Notes under the pieces: generated by a model
Databases searched by the model: none
What the model saw: the letters and a program-made list of their open reading frames with translations, nothing else
What the model was told of the DNA's origin: nothing
Position numbers and translations under genes: made by a program
Source: Isoetes taiwanensis
Lineage: Eukaryota; Streptophyta; Lycopodiopsida; Isoetales; Isoetaceae
Length of the DNA stretch: 64,000 bases
NCBI GenBank assembly: GCA_021234155.1
Contig: JAJEKV010000034.1
Coordinates: forward strand, 12,501,800-12,565,799
Direction of reading: 5' to 3'
Part shown: positions 21,370 through 33,339 of the stretch, piece after piece
How positions within the stretch are numbered: the stretch's first letter is position 1
Layout: every line of letters starts with the position of its first letter

Positions 21370-23391
21370 TTAGCCTTTCTCTCTCTTTCTTTTTGCTTGC
21401 TCAAGAGCACTTCTCCTAGTACTTCTTCCGGTCTCATCCCTTCCATATTGTGAAGTATCAAAAGATATCCCCTCTTTAAGCAATTCAGCTTCAGTCCTTC
21501 TTCTACGTCTTATTGGCTCTGGAGCTGGTTCCATTTCGTTATCAGTATGCTCAGGTGACCCTTCCTGATCAGCTTCTTCATCTGCTTGATTGACAATGGC
21601 TTTTTCTTCCTTATCATCAAAATAATCTATCGGTTCCCAGTTAATATCTTTATCTGCATCTTTATCTGCATCTTGATCTTCTTTATTAGTACTTAAAAAC
21701 CGATCTTTGTATAATATATTTTCAAAGAAAATGACATCTCGACTTATAATCACTGTCTTTTTATTTGGATCATAGAGCCTATACCCTTTTGATTCTTTAT
21801 CGTATCCAACAAAATATGTTTCCTTACTTCTATCATCCAATTTTGATATCTTATCATCTATTACCTTTGAATATGCCAAACAACCAAAAGCTTTAAAGTC
21901 TTTTACCGATTGACGCTTACCGGTCCATAACTCATCTGGGATCTGACCATTCAGGGATCTGCTTGAGATCTTATTTTGAATATAGAACGCGGTATTTACA
22001 GCTTCTGCCCATAAGAAATTTGGAAGACCTGCATGCTTTAACATAGCCCGAGCTGCTTCCATTACCGTTCGATTCTTTCTTTCAGAGACACCATTTTGCT
22101 GAGGAGTACCTCTGCAAGTTAACTGCCTTTTGATTCCTGTTTCTAAACAGAACCTTTTAAATTCATTTGACAAATACTCTCCCCCTCTATCTGATCTTAA
22201 ACATTTTAATTTAGCACCTGTTTCACGTTCTACTTCTGCAAGATAGGCTTTAAATGAGTTGAGCACCTGACTTTTATGAGTTAAGAAGTACCACTTAGCT
22301 TTTCTTGTATAGTCATCAATAAATGACACAAAATAGTATTTTCCACTAACACTTCTAACTCTCATAGGTCCACATACATCTGAATGCACTAGGGCTAATT
22401 TTTCATTTACTCGTTCACTCTTCATAGGAAAAGGCTTTCTACTTTGTTTGCCCAACATACATCCATGACACAAAGTGCTTCCCTCATTATTATCTATAAA
22501 GTCCAAACCGTCCAATAACTTGTGTTTTTTCATAAAAATTATATTTTTCAAGTTCATGTGGCCTAATCTTTGATGCCACAATTCCATAGAGTTTTCCTTT
22601 CCAACTTCACTTGATAAAATATTTATACTTCTAGGACAAAGCTCAAAACGATTTCCAATTCTTTTTGCATACAATACTATTTTTCCATTATCATGAACTA
22701 TACACATATGCTTGTCAAACAAGACTTTATAATTTTTATCAACTAAATCTGCTACAGATATTAAGTTTTTTATCATCCCTGGTACACACAATACATTATT
22801 AATGGTAATAATTTTTCCATCTTCTCCTATGAGCTCTAACACACCACAAGCTTCTACATTTTGCTTTTCTCCATTAGCCATATGCACACATCTGAGCTTA
22901 CTAGTTTCAAGCTTTCTTAAAATTTGTGAACTTTGCATCACGGATTTTTCAGCTCCAGAATCTATAACCACAGGGTTAGAAATATTCTCATCACATAAAT
23001 TTGACAAGGCATATGATTTTACCTCCTCCTCAGGAATTTCTTCTGATACAGAACCTATAGTCGGCTTTGAGAAAGTAACACTTCTGGACGCACCTCTACT
23101 AGAAGATCCCCTAAAATTTCCACGTCCTCTTCCCCTTTTTGTACACATATTGGCTAGATGACCAGCTCCTCCGCAAGCATAGCATGAACGGCCTCTAATT
23201 CTAGTGCAGTTTGGCTTAATGTGTCCAGTTTCTCCACAACCATAACACATTACATCCTTACTTCTGCCTCTTCCTCTCCCAAAATACAATATATTATCTC
23301 CCCCTTGATCATAATTTCTTCTTGCTTCTCTTTGCGTAATTTCAGTCCTTGCAATACTTATAGCTTCTTCTTTAGTTCTAGCCATCGTCAT
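21370..23391 (-). CDS. Copia polyprotein: zinc knuckles, protease, integrase
   Basis: One open frame of 673 residues. Residues about 49-85 hold two CCHC knuckles (C-Y-G-C-G-E-T-G-H and C-Y-A-C-G-G-A-G-H). The protease catalytic site is V-I-D-S-G-A-E-K near residue 142. The integrase zinc domain has L-W-H-Q-R-L-G-H and C-H-G-C near residues 271-310. The catalytic core shows H-S-D-V-C-G-P, L-R-S-D-R-G-G-E-Y and Q-N-G-V-S-E-R-K-N, giving the D, D and E residues. It ends in a Lys/Arg-rich linker. Reverse transcriptase follows in another frame, so the full polyprotein is broken. Probably inactive alone but recent. Confidence 0.9.
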   Translation of the reverse strand: MTMARTKEEAISIARTEITQREARRNYDQGGDNILYFGRGRGRSKDVMCYGCGETGHIKPNCTRIRGRSCYACGGAGHLANMCTKRGRGRGNFRGSSSRGASRSVTFSKPTIGSVSEEIPEEEVKSYALSNLCDENISNPVVIDSGAEKSVMQSSQILRKLETSKLRCVHMANGEKQNVEACGVLELIGEDGKIITINNVLCVPGMIKNLISVADLVDKNYKVLFDKHMCIVHDNGKIVLYAKRIGNRFELCPRSINILSSEVGKENSMELWHQRLGHMNLKNIIFMKKHKLLDGLDFIDNNEGSTLCHGCMLGKQSRKPFPMKSERVNEKLALVHSDVCGPMRVRSVSGKYYFVSFIDDYTRKAKWYFLTHKSQVLNSFKAYLAEVERETGAKLKCLRSDRGGEYLSNEFKRFCLETGIKRQLTCRGTPQQNGVSERKNRTVMEAARAMLKHAGLPNFLWAEAVNTAFYIQNKISSRSLNGQIPDELWTGKRQSVKDFKAFGCLAYSKVIDDKISKLDDRSKETYFVGYDKESKGYRLYDPNKKTVIISRDVIFFENILYKDRFLSTNKEDQDADKDADKDINWEPIDYFDDKEEKAIVNQADEEADQEGSPEHTDNEMEPAPEPIRRRRRTEAELLKEGISFDTSQYGRDETGRSTRRSALEQAKRKREKG

Positions 23392-23950
23392 GAATTAAAA
23401 GATGCAATATTTTCATCATATGCTTTTGCAAATACATCCGAGATATAAAGAATTTTTGATTGAACAGAAAGAGGCGCAGCACCTTCTAAATCCATAAATA
23501 TTCCATCCATTTTATCAAATAACTCAACCAGATCTTGACCACTTTCGTATTTCAACATTCTTAATTCTTGTTCCAATTTATGTCTCTGAGATGCGCTTAA
23601 CGCTCATATTCATTTAACAAATCTTTGCCACATATCTCGTGGATCCATACTATGAATTGACGCTATAATACCATAACCAAGCTTTGAAATGATAATACCT
23701 TTGGCTTGGACTAAATCTTTTGCAGCATCCTTTGCAGCAGATACCTCCACCTTTGACGATTCTGCAGCTTCATTCTTCATAGTTACCCGCCTTTGCTTCT
23801 CAGTTTCTGTGAGAGGACGAACCAGATCCCACAGCCCCTCTGCTTCCAAAGCCTTCTCAACTTTCATCTTCCATGCACGAAAACCAGAGCCCTCCTTTAT
23901 ACACTTTAACGTCAGCTAAAATAGAGGCAGCAACCTTATTAGAAGCCATC
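23388..23950 (-). pseudogene. Copia gag, frameshifted
   Basis: The N-terminal frame starts near 23950 (M-A-S-N-K-V-A-A-S-I-L). It shifts near 23925 into A-W-K-M-K-V-E-K-A-L-E-A-E-G-L-W-D-L-V (23800-23880), which is typical of the Copia gag N-terminus, then P-R-D-M-W-Q-R-F near 23620. A further shift near 23600 leads to L-R-M-L-K-Y-E-S-G-Q-D-L-V-E-L-F (23500-23570, UBN2-type gag). It runs toward the zinc knuckles of the next frame. Not functional as written. Confidence 0.8.
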
Positions 23951-23969
23951 TCCCTTTTAGACTCAAAAG

Positions 23970-23982
23970 CTCTGATACCACT
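23970..23982 (-). other. Primer-binding site, initiator tRNA-Met type
   Basis: On minus the LTR end ACA is followed by AG and TGGTATCAGAGC, the standard plant sequence complementary to the 3' end of initiator tRNA-Met, used to prime minus-strand DNA synthesis. Confidence 0.9.
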
Positions 23983-24468
23983 TGTTGGAATCAAACGCTT
24001 TGAGCCCGGGAATTGAACCCAGAAGAAAACCCAATCTCAATCTTCTCCCTTAGCTCCTTCTTAAAATCCACAAAGGATGTACCTGCTTAAAGCAAATCGA
24101 AACCCACAGAGAATTCCACACAGGTCTAGATTACAGTATCACACAGAACTGATAAACAGACTGCCTCCTACTACAAAAAACATCATATCACAGATAATCA
24201 CCTGTTCCACCACACTTCCAACAGCAAATCCGGCAAACATCCGGAAGCTCCAAGGTCTATTTCGGCAACAGATGCCGATTTCAACAAATCCGGCTCACAA
24301 AACGATGACGTCGGCTCTTCCTGTTGAAAAAAAACTTCTGTTCTCTTCACGATCTATTTTGGTCTGCTTTTCCCTTTTTTTATTTTTGCTCCATGCAAAA
24401 CCTACATGTAAACGCTAACCATGTGTCATTTGATCAAGATGCCACCACTTAGGCATGTAATTCCAACA
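23983..24468 (-). repeat. 5' LTR of the Copia element
   Basis: 486 bp with the same TGTTGGAATC and ATTCCAACA ends. In element orientation it should carry the promoter and R region. The primer-binding site follows at 23982 and below. Confidence 0.95.
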
Positions 24469-26143
24469 TCTCCGCCCCCGGGAAGATGGGGGCTTGGCCA
24501 TTCTGGATTTGGCGCCGTGCATAGTAAGGTGTTGGTCTCCAAGTTTGTTTGGAGCACTCGGGGATGGAGCATCTTCTCTTGGTGCCCTATTTGTTGTTGC
24601 GGTCTCTTCGCCATTGTGTGGCGTTTGGGAAGCCGTCTGTGCATGTGGAGTTGCCCTGGGCACTGTTGTATGGTCTCCGGCCTTTCTCACATGCATCCCC
24701 TTTTCTCACGGGGGTGTTGCAGGCTTGGGATCATGTGCGGTGTGCTCTTCCAGCTAGATTATGCCTCAAATTATCACCACTCTTCTCCTTTCTTGTGGGT
24801 TCCTCTACCCCTCGCAAGATTTGCCCTTGGCCGCCAATGTGCATGCTTTCTCTGACGCAGCCCGCTTGGAGGCAAGTTGCCGTGCTCACCTTGGAGGATT
24901 GGTATTGGGGTGGTCAGCTAGCTTCGGTGGGAGTTCTTCGAGCTCGCTTTCCACGGGCGTGGACCAGGGCTATCACGGGAACAAGTGGCGGGAGTATTCG
25001 CTACACATACCTATAGTCCCTCGGGATGATGTGGTGGTGCGGTTTGGAAGGTTCATCCGATGTTGTGTCTTCTTGTTTTGTGCGGTCTCTTGTTACCGGT
25101 CTTTGGCTATTCATGACACTCGCCTCTTCCGGCAAGTGGTCTCGCGCCTTCCCGCAAGGGTTAAATTCGAACGTTGCAGTACCATTCTAGAGCCCTCCAG
25201 CCATGCAGAGAACGACACTTCATTTTATAGCCATGCAAAAGAACGACAACATAAAAAAGTGCCATTCAAACCGAAATGCAGAAAATAATGTAACAATTCA
25301 ACAGAATGGCTATCATTTTTAAAAATTTCAAATTTTATGCACATTATTTTATATATATAATATTTTATTGTAATTATTTATACGTTAAAAACTGCCATTC
25401 AAACCGAAAGGCAAGTTTTGGAAGTGCCCTTCAAAAGAAGGGAAGGGCTTCCATGCAAATTTAACCCTTGCTTCCGGGTTCTCGATGGCGCTCAGTTTGG
25501 ACGTGGACATGGAGCTCACTTCCCCCACCAAAGGTTAGGGTGCTTCTGTGGCAGGTGGTGCACCGCTGTATCAGGGTGAATGCCCTTGTGAGTCAGTTTA
25601 GGCTGGGTATGAACCCTCCCTGCCCTTGTTGTGGCCTTCATCATGAGACTGTGGAGCATTGTCTGGTTTTATGCCCTCACTTGCAGGCTGCAGGGATTGG
25701 GTCGGGGCTCTTTTCGTGAGATTGACTAGCCGCCAATTCTTTGCTTCATGTGTATCCCCGGTGCTTGGCCTCTCTTGCGGCAGCAAGCCTTGCATCTGTG
25801 CGTGGCTTGGTTGGTGTGGCTGATTTGGAAGCGGCGGCGGTTGTGGATCTTTCAGGGGATTCAGCAGCCTGCAGCCTCTTTGATTCCTCGACTCAGGTAC
25901 AAGTTATTTCGAAGCTTTTTGGTGTTCCCGGGATTAGTAGAGCAGAAGTTTGCCATTTGGCGGGACTTCTTGGGTGTTGTAGATGGTGATGGTCGGTTTG
26001 TACAGTAGTAGAATTGCAGTGTTTCTGTGAGTTTGTTGTGGAGTGTCGAGGTATCATTGCTCTTTGGGGCGCTCCTTCCCCTCACTTGCTTTGTAACATT
26101 ACCATTCTTTTAATATATTGATGACACAGTTCTTCAAAAAAAA
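24469..26143 (+). pseudogene. L1-type LINE ORF2, C-terminal part and poly(A) tail
   Basis: Continues the frame broken at 19252: W-W-K-C-L before the Copia joins R-P-R-E-D-G-G-L-A-I-L-D-L after it. Further on come P-P-K-V-R-V-L-L-W-Q-V-V-H and C-P-C-C-G-L-H-H-E-T-V-E-H-C-L-V-L-C-P (25530-25680, zf-RVT zinc finger), then the usual tryptophan-rich plant L1 end (V-A-W-L-V-W-L-I-W-K-R-R near 25800) and a 3' UTR ending TTCTTC plus A10 at about 26134-26143. Several frames are open here (24421-25290) but they are alternate readings of one decayed frame. Confidence 0.8.
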
Positions 26144-26400
26144 AAGCGTATGTTTTTCATCTTCAATAACCGATAACTGCAATAGGCACATAATCTTGTA
26201 GCAATTGCAGCCGACCCCATCTACTAGTTTCAATCCATAGCTTGTGGGGCCATGTACAAATTGATGCAATAGCTACAAGCTTCTCCAGGATAAAGAAGCA
26301 AGCAAATAAGCTTGTAGTCCTTACCAAATTGGGGTTTATATGTGCATGATAATGGGGACCCCTAAAGTTTCTGGTATACCTCTTTTTCAGCGTGCTTGTC
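26144..26400 (-). mobile_element. LINE copy C, 5'-ward part (after the L1 insertion)
   Basis: TTTTCATCTTCAATAAC, GGCACATA.TCT, TTGATGCAATAGCTACAAGCTT and AAGCAAGCAAATAAGCTTG match 1305-1460 and 32620-32790 in order. It begins at the end of the L1 poly(A) tract, which shows that the L1 landed in this LINE. Confidence 0.65.
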
Positions 26401-26985
26401 CATGTCTATCCGTAGTAGTTCTAGAAATGGTGTTTTCCTTCGTCTCACCGAATAGAAGGAAAACAAAGTTCTAGAACTACGGAGGTAGTTATTTTTGTCA
26501 TTTTCCCTTCTTGCTCCCTATTTGTAAATGACGTGGTAGAAGCATTTTGTATTAACATGCACAGTAAGAATCAAGAACCCAACTAGTATTCTCAATGTGA
26601 TACTTGATCTTAAAACAATAGAAATGAGACTGTGCTTATGCAACTGTTGCTATTTAACTGTGATAGATGTTGAAATCATCATCAATATAATAGTAGTTGA
26701 AACAGAATTATCAAAATCCAAATTTCAATTTTCAACCAACAAAATGCTTATGGAAAAAATTCCAAATTTTTACCAGTAAATGCTCATGTATAGAGACATA
26801 TTCTCTGCTGCAAAGTCAATGATCAAAATATATTAATATTCACACATTCATATGATTTTATTTTGAAGATGGATCTAATTCAAAAAGCAACATACCTACA
26901 GGGGTCGATGCATTCTCCTTTGAACCAATCAAAATGGCAAGACTTTACAATAATCTATGCTCTAAATCATTGGACATAAGTTCAA
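26401..26985. other. No recognised gene
   Basis: AT-rich spacer. A GTTCTAGAA.T..GGAGG.. word occurs in both orientations near 26417 and 26470, a weak foldback. Nothing codes convincingly. Confidence 0.4.
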
Positions 26986-28063
26986 ATTCTTGCACTGCGA
27001 CTCGCATGAAACCAACAAAGCGCCCGATAGATAGGCTTCTCATTCATCTCAGCAGATTTCTACAATGGTGGACAGTGGATAGCCGCACACATGCGAACTA
27101 CCCACGAGAAATAAAGGGAAAATCCAATTATATCATTTGGACCCAAAAACAAATACAATGCTAATAGATGAGTGGCTGATGTACCTGCCGAAAGCTTATC
27201 ATCGGGATTAAAAAACCCGCCCTTTCGGTTTTTTGGGAAAAACCCTAGTGATAAGCCTTCAGCAAGGGGCTTAGAGACAAACGTGAAGGCATAGAATCGC
27301 CCCAAAACCCCCGCATGGAGAAGTCAAAACGGATGGCGCCGCCAACCCACCTGCACATCACCAACACAACAAAAACGAAACATACCAAAGAATAGCATCA
27401 CCCAATAGGTGGAAAAAAGCATCACCCAATCGTGGAAAACATGATAAACGTAACTTGTACAAAATATAAAAACAAAGAAGGGGGGAGGGTGGGTTCAAAG
27501 AGAATAAGGTAATCACCGAGAGAAGAGGAAGCGCCCGATGAAACGCCGATGAAGAACTCCGCAATAAGTAGCAAACGCCTAACCTGAAGAACGCCCAAAA
27601 CGCATATGCGATGCATGCATGCAACGATGTAATGCATGCATGCTCGCCTTGAGCAAGAATGGCGATTCGCTACGCCGAATCGACGACATTCTTTGCATCG
27701 CGCGACTCGCATGAAACCAACAAAGCGCCAATACCAAAGGACTTCTTTAACAAACTAGGATCGAGGACAAAGGTCACGGGATGAAGGCTAAAGGCGGAAA
27801 GGACAAAGAGAAAAACGCCAAATTGGCCAAACCAGGCGGGAAGAAGCCCCTCCCCGCCTGGAAACAATTCAAAGAGAATAAGGTGCTCGAGAGAGAGAAG
27901 AGGAAGCGCCGGCGAAACGTCGATGAAAAACTCCGCAATAAGTAGCAAGCGCCCAACCCGAAGAACGGCCCAAAAAACGCATGCGATGCATCGTTAACGA
28001 TGCAATGCATGCATGCTCGCCTTGAGCAAGAATGGCGATTAAGCTACGCCGAATGGCGACATA
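26986..28063 (-). mobile_element. Composite head-to-tail repeat, locus 1
   Basis: Two units in direct order, 26986-27686 and 27687-28063, share a start (GCGACTCGCATGAAACCAAC) and an end (G.AATGCATGCATGCTCG). The middles differ: the long unit contains a segment with a LINE-type terminal stem (GCTTATCA at 27194, TGATAAGC at 27249). The junction forms a hairpin: GCAAGAATG (27653) with CATTCTTTGC (27687), and inside it GATTCG with CGAATC. The outer ends carry half-hairpins. The minus strand is pyrimidine-rich like a promoter or 5' UTR, so minus is taken as the sense strand. No protein was recognised. A second locus lies at 53991-55006. Confidence 0.6.
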
Positions 28064-31000
28064 GTTGAAGCCTTATGTTGACTAATAGGCTATTGCTATT
28101 CAAGTGCATTGAACTGCACTTAATATCAGAACATTCTAGTATGCATCGCTACAAAATAATTAAAAAAACCATCTTTTCCTAACAAACTCCCTCCTTTCCA
28201 ACCAACCTACATTGGCAATGCAAACAAAGATAGGATGTCCAATTTGAGTGAAATTAGAAAAAGAAAAAGATTAGAACCTGTTGCTTCCTACAAAAAGATG
28301 GTCCATAGGAATGTCTGCAATTCTGCTACCCATCAACATAAGTAACAACTTTGAAGATGGATATACAAAGGATCTACATGTACTAATATTATTAAGGGGA
28401 GATGCCCACCCGATGGGCGCCACATATGAAACAAATGGATCATTGAAGCCCCTCCAAAGCTCCGATTTTGAAGATAAGCTCCGATTTTGAAGACAAATGG
28501 CTCATTGGATGCCTCTATTTGTGTGGCTCTCAATGGACCCATTAACTGTCTACTCTGTTGCCCTTAACAAAGAGCAACGAAGAACCAAAATGGGCCTCCT
28601 TTCTGCCCCTATAGTAGTCTCATGCCCTAAAATGATTTGTCAACAAAACATAGCCAAAATTGTACATACATGTACTCATGCCATAAAAAGGTGACATGTT
28701 TGTTGAAATTTTGCCTATTCTGCAAAAAGCTTTCACTTCCTAGAAAAAGTGGGTAATTTTGGGAGAAGAGATCTCAACCGTACAATTTGATCGTTTGGGG
28801 CTGGACCATTTGGGGCACGTTTGCATTAATGGGTATCCCCCCTTATATGACATTAGTCATTTCGCCCCTCATTTATGATCTCAAACTACATTATTACTAC
28901 ATAATGGCAAGTGTTTACATGCTGCAATAGATCAAATTTTTTCTTCCATGTTCTCAGCTAAAATCATCCGGCGTACAATTTATACATGTGATCCTATGTG
29001 CCAAAGTAGAAACTTTACCTTAAGTTCCTTGCCATGCACATTTTAATTCAGAAATTAGCCCCTTTTTTGGGTTGCCCCTAGGGGGGCAAACCCTCGTTTA
29101 TGTGGGTATGTGGGCATATTCAAGTATATGCTGGCATATACCTAGCATATGCTGATGACTGCTAAAAACTTGCTGCTGCCTGTAAATGCTCGGTCATCCA
29201 AACGCAAACGCTACACAAACGCTCTCAGCCGGACTTGGCTATGGCTTCTGCACCTCGGATTCTGCCCTCCCTTCCGCGCCTTCCATCAGGGTTCTGATAA
29301 GAAAGCAAGTCTCCTTTGTGTTCAAACAGTAACTGGTAATTCCCGGCATCGCGGAGCACACCGTTGGCACACATTCTATATTTCTAGCTGAAGGAAAGTT
29401 ATGGTCTCTCAGTAGATGGCAGGACGTGATCTCCCCATCCAAGCTTTTCTTCCAGACCCCAGTTCCAGCTATGGCGCCTCATTCTCGGATGACACTTCTA
29501 GGTAAGAATTACCTAGAACGGATTCATAGCATGATATAATTTCTTGCCATTGCTCTGGCATTCAAACCAAGCAATTTCATGGTTTCAGTTCATTTCCCGC
29601 CCCTTGTGCGCTCTGCTTTTGTGGTTTAACATTTATATCTTCTGAATTATCAGGCATTTGAAAGCCAGGAAACATGTATGGCTTGATCAAGCCGTTAGGT
29701 GTGCGGAAGCGAGTCAACAACAGGGGCTTCCTGTGTCCAAGGTGCATGCTTGTCGTCTTCTGCATGAATGCTCTAAACAACAAGACCTGCAATGGTGTAA
29801 CGTTAGCACAAGCTCTTGAAACATGAACAAGTTTATGTTCTATGTATTCATGCTATAACGTTGTCTGCTTTATGCAAAGAATATGGCCATAGTACGTCCC
29901 AAAAATATTATTATCTTGAGCGCCAGAGCAAGGATGTTTGGAAGCAAAGTAGCATCCGAGCAATTTTCCTGGTGAAGAAGAAGCATTTGAATGGGCTGTA
30001 AGTTTCTGTTACGAATCCACAATTTTGATCAAGCCCTAAAACGTGGCAGCCCTAAGATGTGCTGCAGAAGTTTTAGAAATGACAGAGGAGCATGGAATAA
30101 AAAATTTGAAGCAAAGATGTGATATGTATTTGCTTCATGTGGTGCTGCAGAGTTAGGTAGATACCATTCTAGTTCTTCAGAAATGTGACCAACTAGTATT
30201 ACCAAAGCACGAATTTGTGTACATTCACTAAGAAAATAAAAGCATGTATTCATATAGGGCCTGTACAATTTCCATTACTGATGTAACTACACGAAGCATT
30301 CTTCATGAATGGCTAATGTGTTTTAGACAAAGAATATAATCACGTCAATCCCAATTGGCCTAGGCAATCGAAGCCATAAGCCTCTTCTTGGTCCATATAC
30401 AATTCATAAACAAAAGAAACAAAAACAACACAAAAAAGAATCCCCATTCAAACCATTAATAAGCCCCGACATGAAATGATCTAACAAGAACCATGAAAAC
30501 GAAATGACAACAAGAAATATGAAAACACACTTTTGGGCCATCGGAGGGCAACCCGTCGTGCGCAGCACCTTGTTTTATTATTTATTTAAACATTGCCATA
30601 CCATACGTAGAAGCCTTAAACATGAGACCCTTATGTTCATACATATGGTTTTGGGAGGGGCTTATACGTCACTCTCCCTTGACTATATTCATCATAACCT
30701 AGAACAATATGAGCTTTAGTAAATTTAATCAGATATACAATGTTTTAGCAAAACCTAAAGCTTTCTGCAAATGTTCTTCCAAATCTTAAAAATATCTGAC
30801 ATTCTAGCCTTTACAAGGGCTTCAATAACCTGTAAAAGACGCCACGTTTTATCCAGTGTTCCTACAATCTTTGTCATGGTAGCAAAAGCTACAAGGACGT
30901 GAGAAGACAATCAAATATTCTTGCGGCCCATGTGTAAATCCCTTATGAGGAGTAGAAGAAAAAGGGGAAGAAGAAACAATTTTTATATCATGCCACATTG

Positions 31001-32282
31001 GCAAAGATTCAATTGGACATATGATGTACACTACACCACCATTGCTTTGTTGGCCCAAAAAGCCTTACATTGATTTCAATTTTAAATGTTCTTGAACTCA
31101 AGATGTATTAATTTTAAGACCCAACCACCCAGAAAGGATGATAAATTTTTGGTAACTTTGTAGCTGCAAGAATTGCAATGCTTATCAAACATCTAATTCT
31201 TTAAAGTTATAGGTTATGTCTATTTATACATACTAGATAAGTCTAGAGTTCAAAGGAACTCTGCTGACTTAGGGGCGATTGTCATAAGGGTTTTCCCTTA
31301 TTTTCACCCTTGGGTTAGTTATTGTGTGTTGACACGGTTAGGCTATCTAGCTATTATGGAGCCTGAATAAATGTAATGGAGCCTGAATAAATGGAGCCTG
31401 AATAAATGCTATTATGGAGCCATCAAAAAAGAAAAAGAAAAAAGAAGAGAACTCTGCAACTGGAACACCAAGAACTTCGATTTGCTATCTACTAAAAAAA
31501 TCTAGATTGCCAAACAAAAACTTTTCCAATAATATTCATTGCAAGAATAGACTCAAAGCTACTTCTCCGGGGATATTACGTGTATGCCGCAACTTCGCCA
31601 TGGGCGTTGAAATCAATGAACACCGCCAGCGGATCAAAAATATTTTCACACTAATAGTAGCAAATCTGCTGCCATAATTCAAAAAACACTGCTTGAGAAG
31701 AAGTTGTGAGAGTACATCGGTCCAATGTGCAAGTTTTCCACGGCCCTTTTACATTATAGTCTCCAAGTCTCCTCTGGCGGATTAGGGCTCGATGACGCAT
31801 GCAACCAAAATACAACTACCCAAAAACAATATAAACAAGATCCACCAAAACAAAACCACAAGTACAAGTTAAAAACATCAATACGAAACTAGTGCGTTGT
31901 CTATATAGATAGATAGATATTTTATTAACACCACACACAATATGCCTATGAAATTATTGCAAAACCTTAGTATAAAGAAGTACAATTATACATTTGGCAT
32001 TGCTCAAAAACAATTGAGGTATTCAAGATTCTTATTTTGAGGCTCTTAATTTCATGCATTACCCCATGGTAACAAGGCGCCAAGAACACCGTCGAGCTAA
32101 ATGCTATGTGTCTTGAAGACACTATGAAGTCTGACTACAAAAGTTAATGGACCCATTATGTCACCAAAGAAGAGTTGGAAAATTGGCAGGTAATTAATGT
32201 CAATGGAAGATGTTATGTCGCATAGATGTGGTGGGACCATATTGAAATTAAGCAGAAAGTCGTGAAAAAATGGAGCTCAAAC
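28064..32282. other. Long stretch with no recognised gene
   Basis: Many short frames on both strands but no family motif. A plus-strand stretch at 29215-29500 is GC-richer than its surroundings and ends in a good donor (CTTCTAGGTAAGAA near 29495), so it may be an orphan first exon; its product is unrecognised. A TAGATA microsatellite lies at 31906-31920, and GGAGCCTGAATAAAT is repeated three times at 31359-31410. Confidence 0.35.
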
Positions 32283-33240
32283 TTAGAATAGAATAGAATA
32301 GAATAGTTTTTTTAACGTCCACGACCAATAGGTCATGGGACCCATCTGATGGGCTAGTACAATCATTACTACTGGGATTAAAAACCCACTTTCGAAGGTT
32401 TTTGAGGGAAAAACCTTTGCGGAATGATGATACTAGACAAGCTTAGATAATGACTACGAGGGCTCATTAATTGCGGCGTTTATCTAGAACCTCAAGTATG
32501 TATAATGCCAAGTCATGCACGATGGTGCTTGAGAAGTTGTGGAAGCGTGGAATGGAATGCTAAGGTCGAAAAATGATTCCTACTATCTCAAAAGGGGCAA
32601 CTTCGGAAAGAGTATGGCTTTCATCTTCAATAACACATGGCGGCAACAGGGCACATAGTCTCGCTTCTCGCGGCAATTCGGCGCTCCCATCTACACAATC
32701 TCAATCCAAGAGCACTGTGGGACCCGTCGCGAATTGATGCAATAGCTACAAGCTTGTTCTGGACAATGAAGCAAGCAAATAAGCTTGGGGCCCACGTGCC
32801 AAAGTGGGATTTATGTGTGCATGATAATGACCGGTTTTCACTTGGGCCAAAGTAATAGCTGCGTCCCATATCTTTTGAGAAAAAGCGACCATTAAGATAT
32901 TGTTGCAAAAGCTCGGGATCGGAATCGCAAGCATCGGGCGGTTCGCTGTACGGTTGCCCAACGCGCGTGCAAACCATGTAGTGCAATGCTCTTTCCAACA
33001 TCGTTTCAAACGCGAGGAGATTCACCATGGCAAGTCGCAAGAACGGGGATACCTAACATCGTCCATGTGGTGCACCTTGCGGATATAGTGGAGATGGCGC
33101 TTCATGGCGAGAATGTTGAAGAGGCCAAAAACTCGTCTCTTGTAAAAAGAATAGCATAGGGCACCGTTCTTTTTTAACTCAAAGGTAAAGTAAGTGAGAA
33201 GCGGAGCGATAACGCTACTTGCCTCTAGATTCAATGATTG
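32283..33240 (-). mobile_element. 5'-truncated LINE 3' end, copy B
   Basis: Same order as the 921 copy: short GAATA tail (about 32286-32306), terminal stem (arms ATCATT 32362 and AATGAT 32423), the C-terminal region (about 32600-33010) and, further upstream in the element, L-A-M-K-R-H-L-H-Y-I-R-K-V-H-H-M (about 33055-33110), a segment that follows the polymerase. Many single-base losses relative to the other copy break every frame. It ends about 1 kb upstream of the APS kinase gene, in the opposite orientation. Confidence 0.7.
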
Positions 33241-33339
33241 CTTTCAACATAAAACAAAAGAACTAAAGTAAAGGTCAAGGGCAGGTTCAGAATCGATGGC
33301 CTTCATGAAGGCCAACAACAATTTTGTAGGAGCAAAGAA

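Larger units (their letters stand above)
19253..24468 (-). mobile_element. Ty1/Copia LTR retrotransposon, nearly complete, nested in L1
   Basis: A 5.2-kb element with LTRs at both ends, TG...CA termini, an initiator-tRNA-Met primer site, a polypurine tract and gag, protease, integrase, reverse transcriptase and RNase H in Copia order on minus. Identical TCTC flanks lie at 19249-19252 and 24469-24472. Four bases is one short of the usual Copia duplication, but removing the element and one TCTC restores the L1 frame. Frameshifts in gag, between integrase and reverse transcriptase, and within reverse transcriptase make this copy non-autonomous. The LTRs look about 95-97% alike by eye, so it is young compared with its host. 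Confidence 0.95.

Noticed and set aside
24421-25288. Several long overlapping plus frames
   Set aside because: They are alternate readings of one GC-rich, frameshifted L1 ORF2 C-terminal region.
26986-28063. Hammerhead ribozyme in the composite repeat
   Set aside because: A GAAAC is present near each unit start, but no CTGANGA core lies at a compatible position on either strand.
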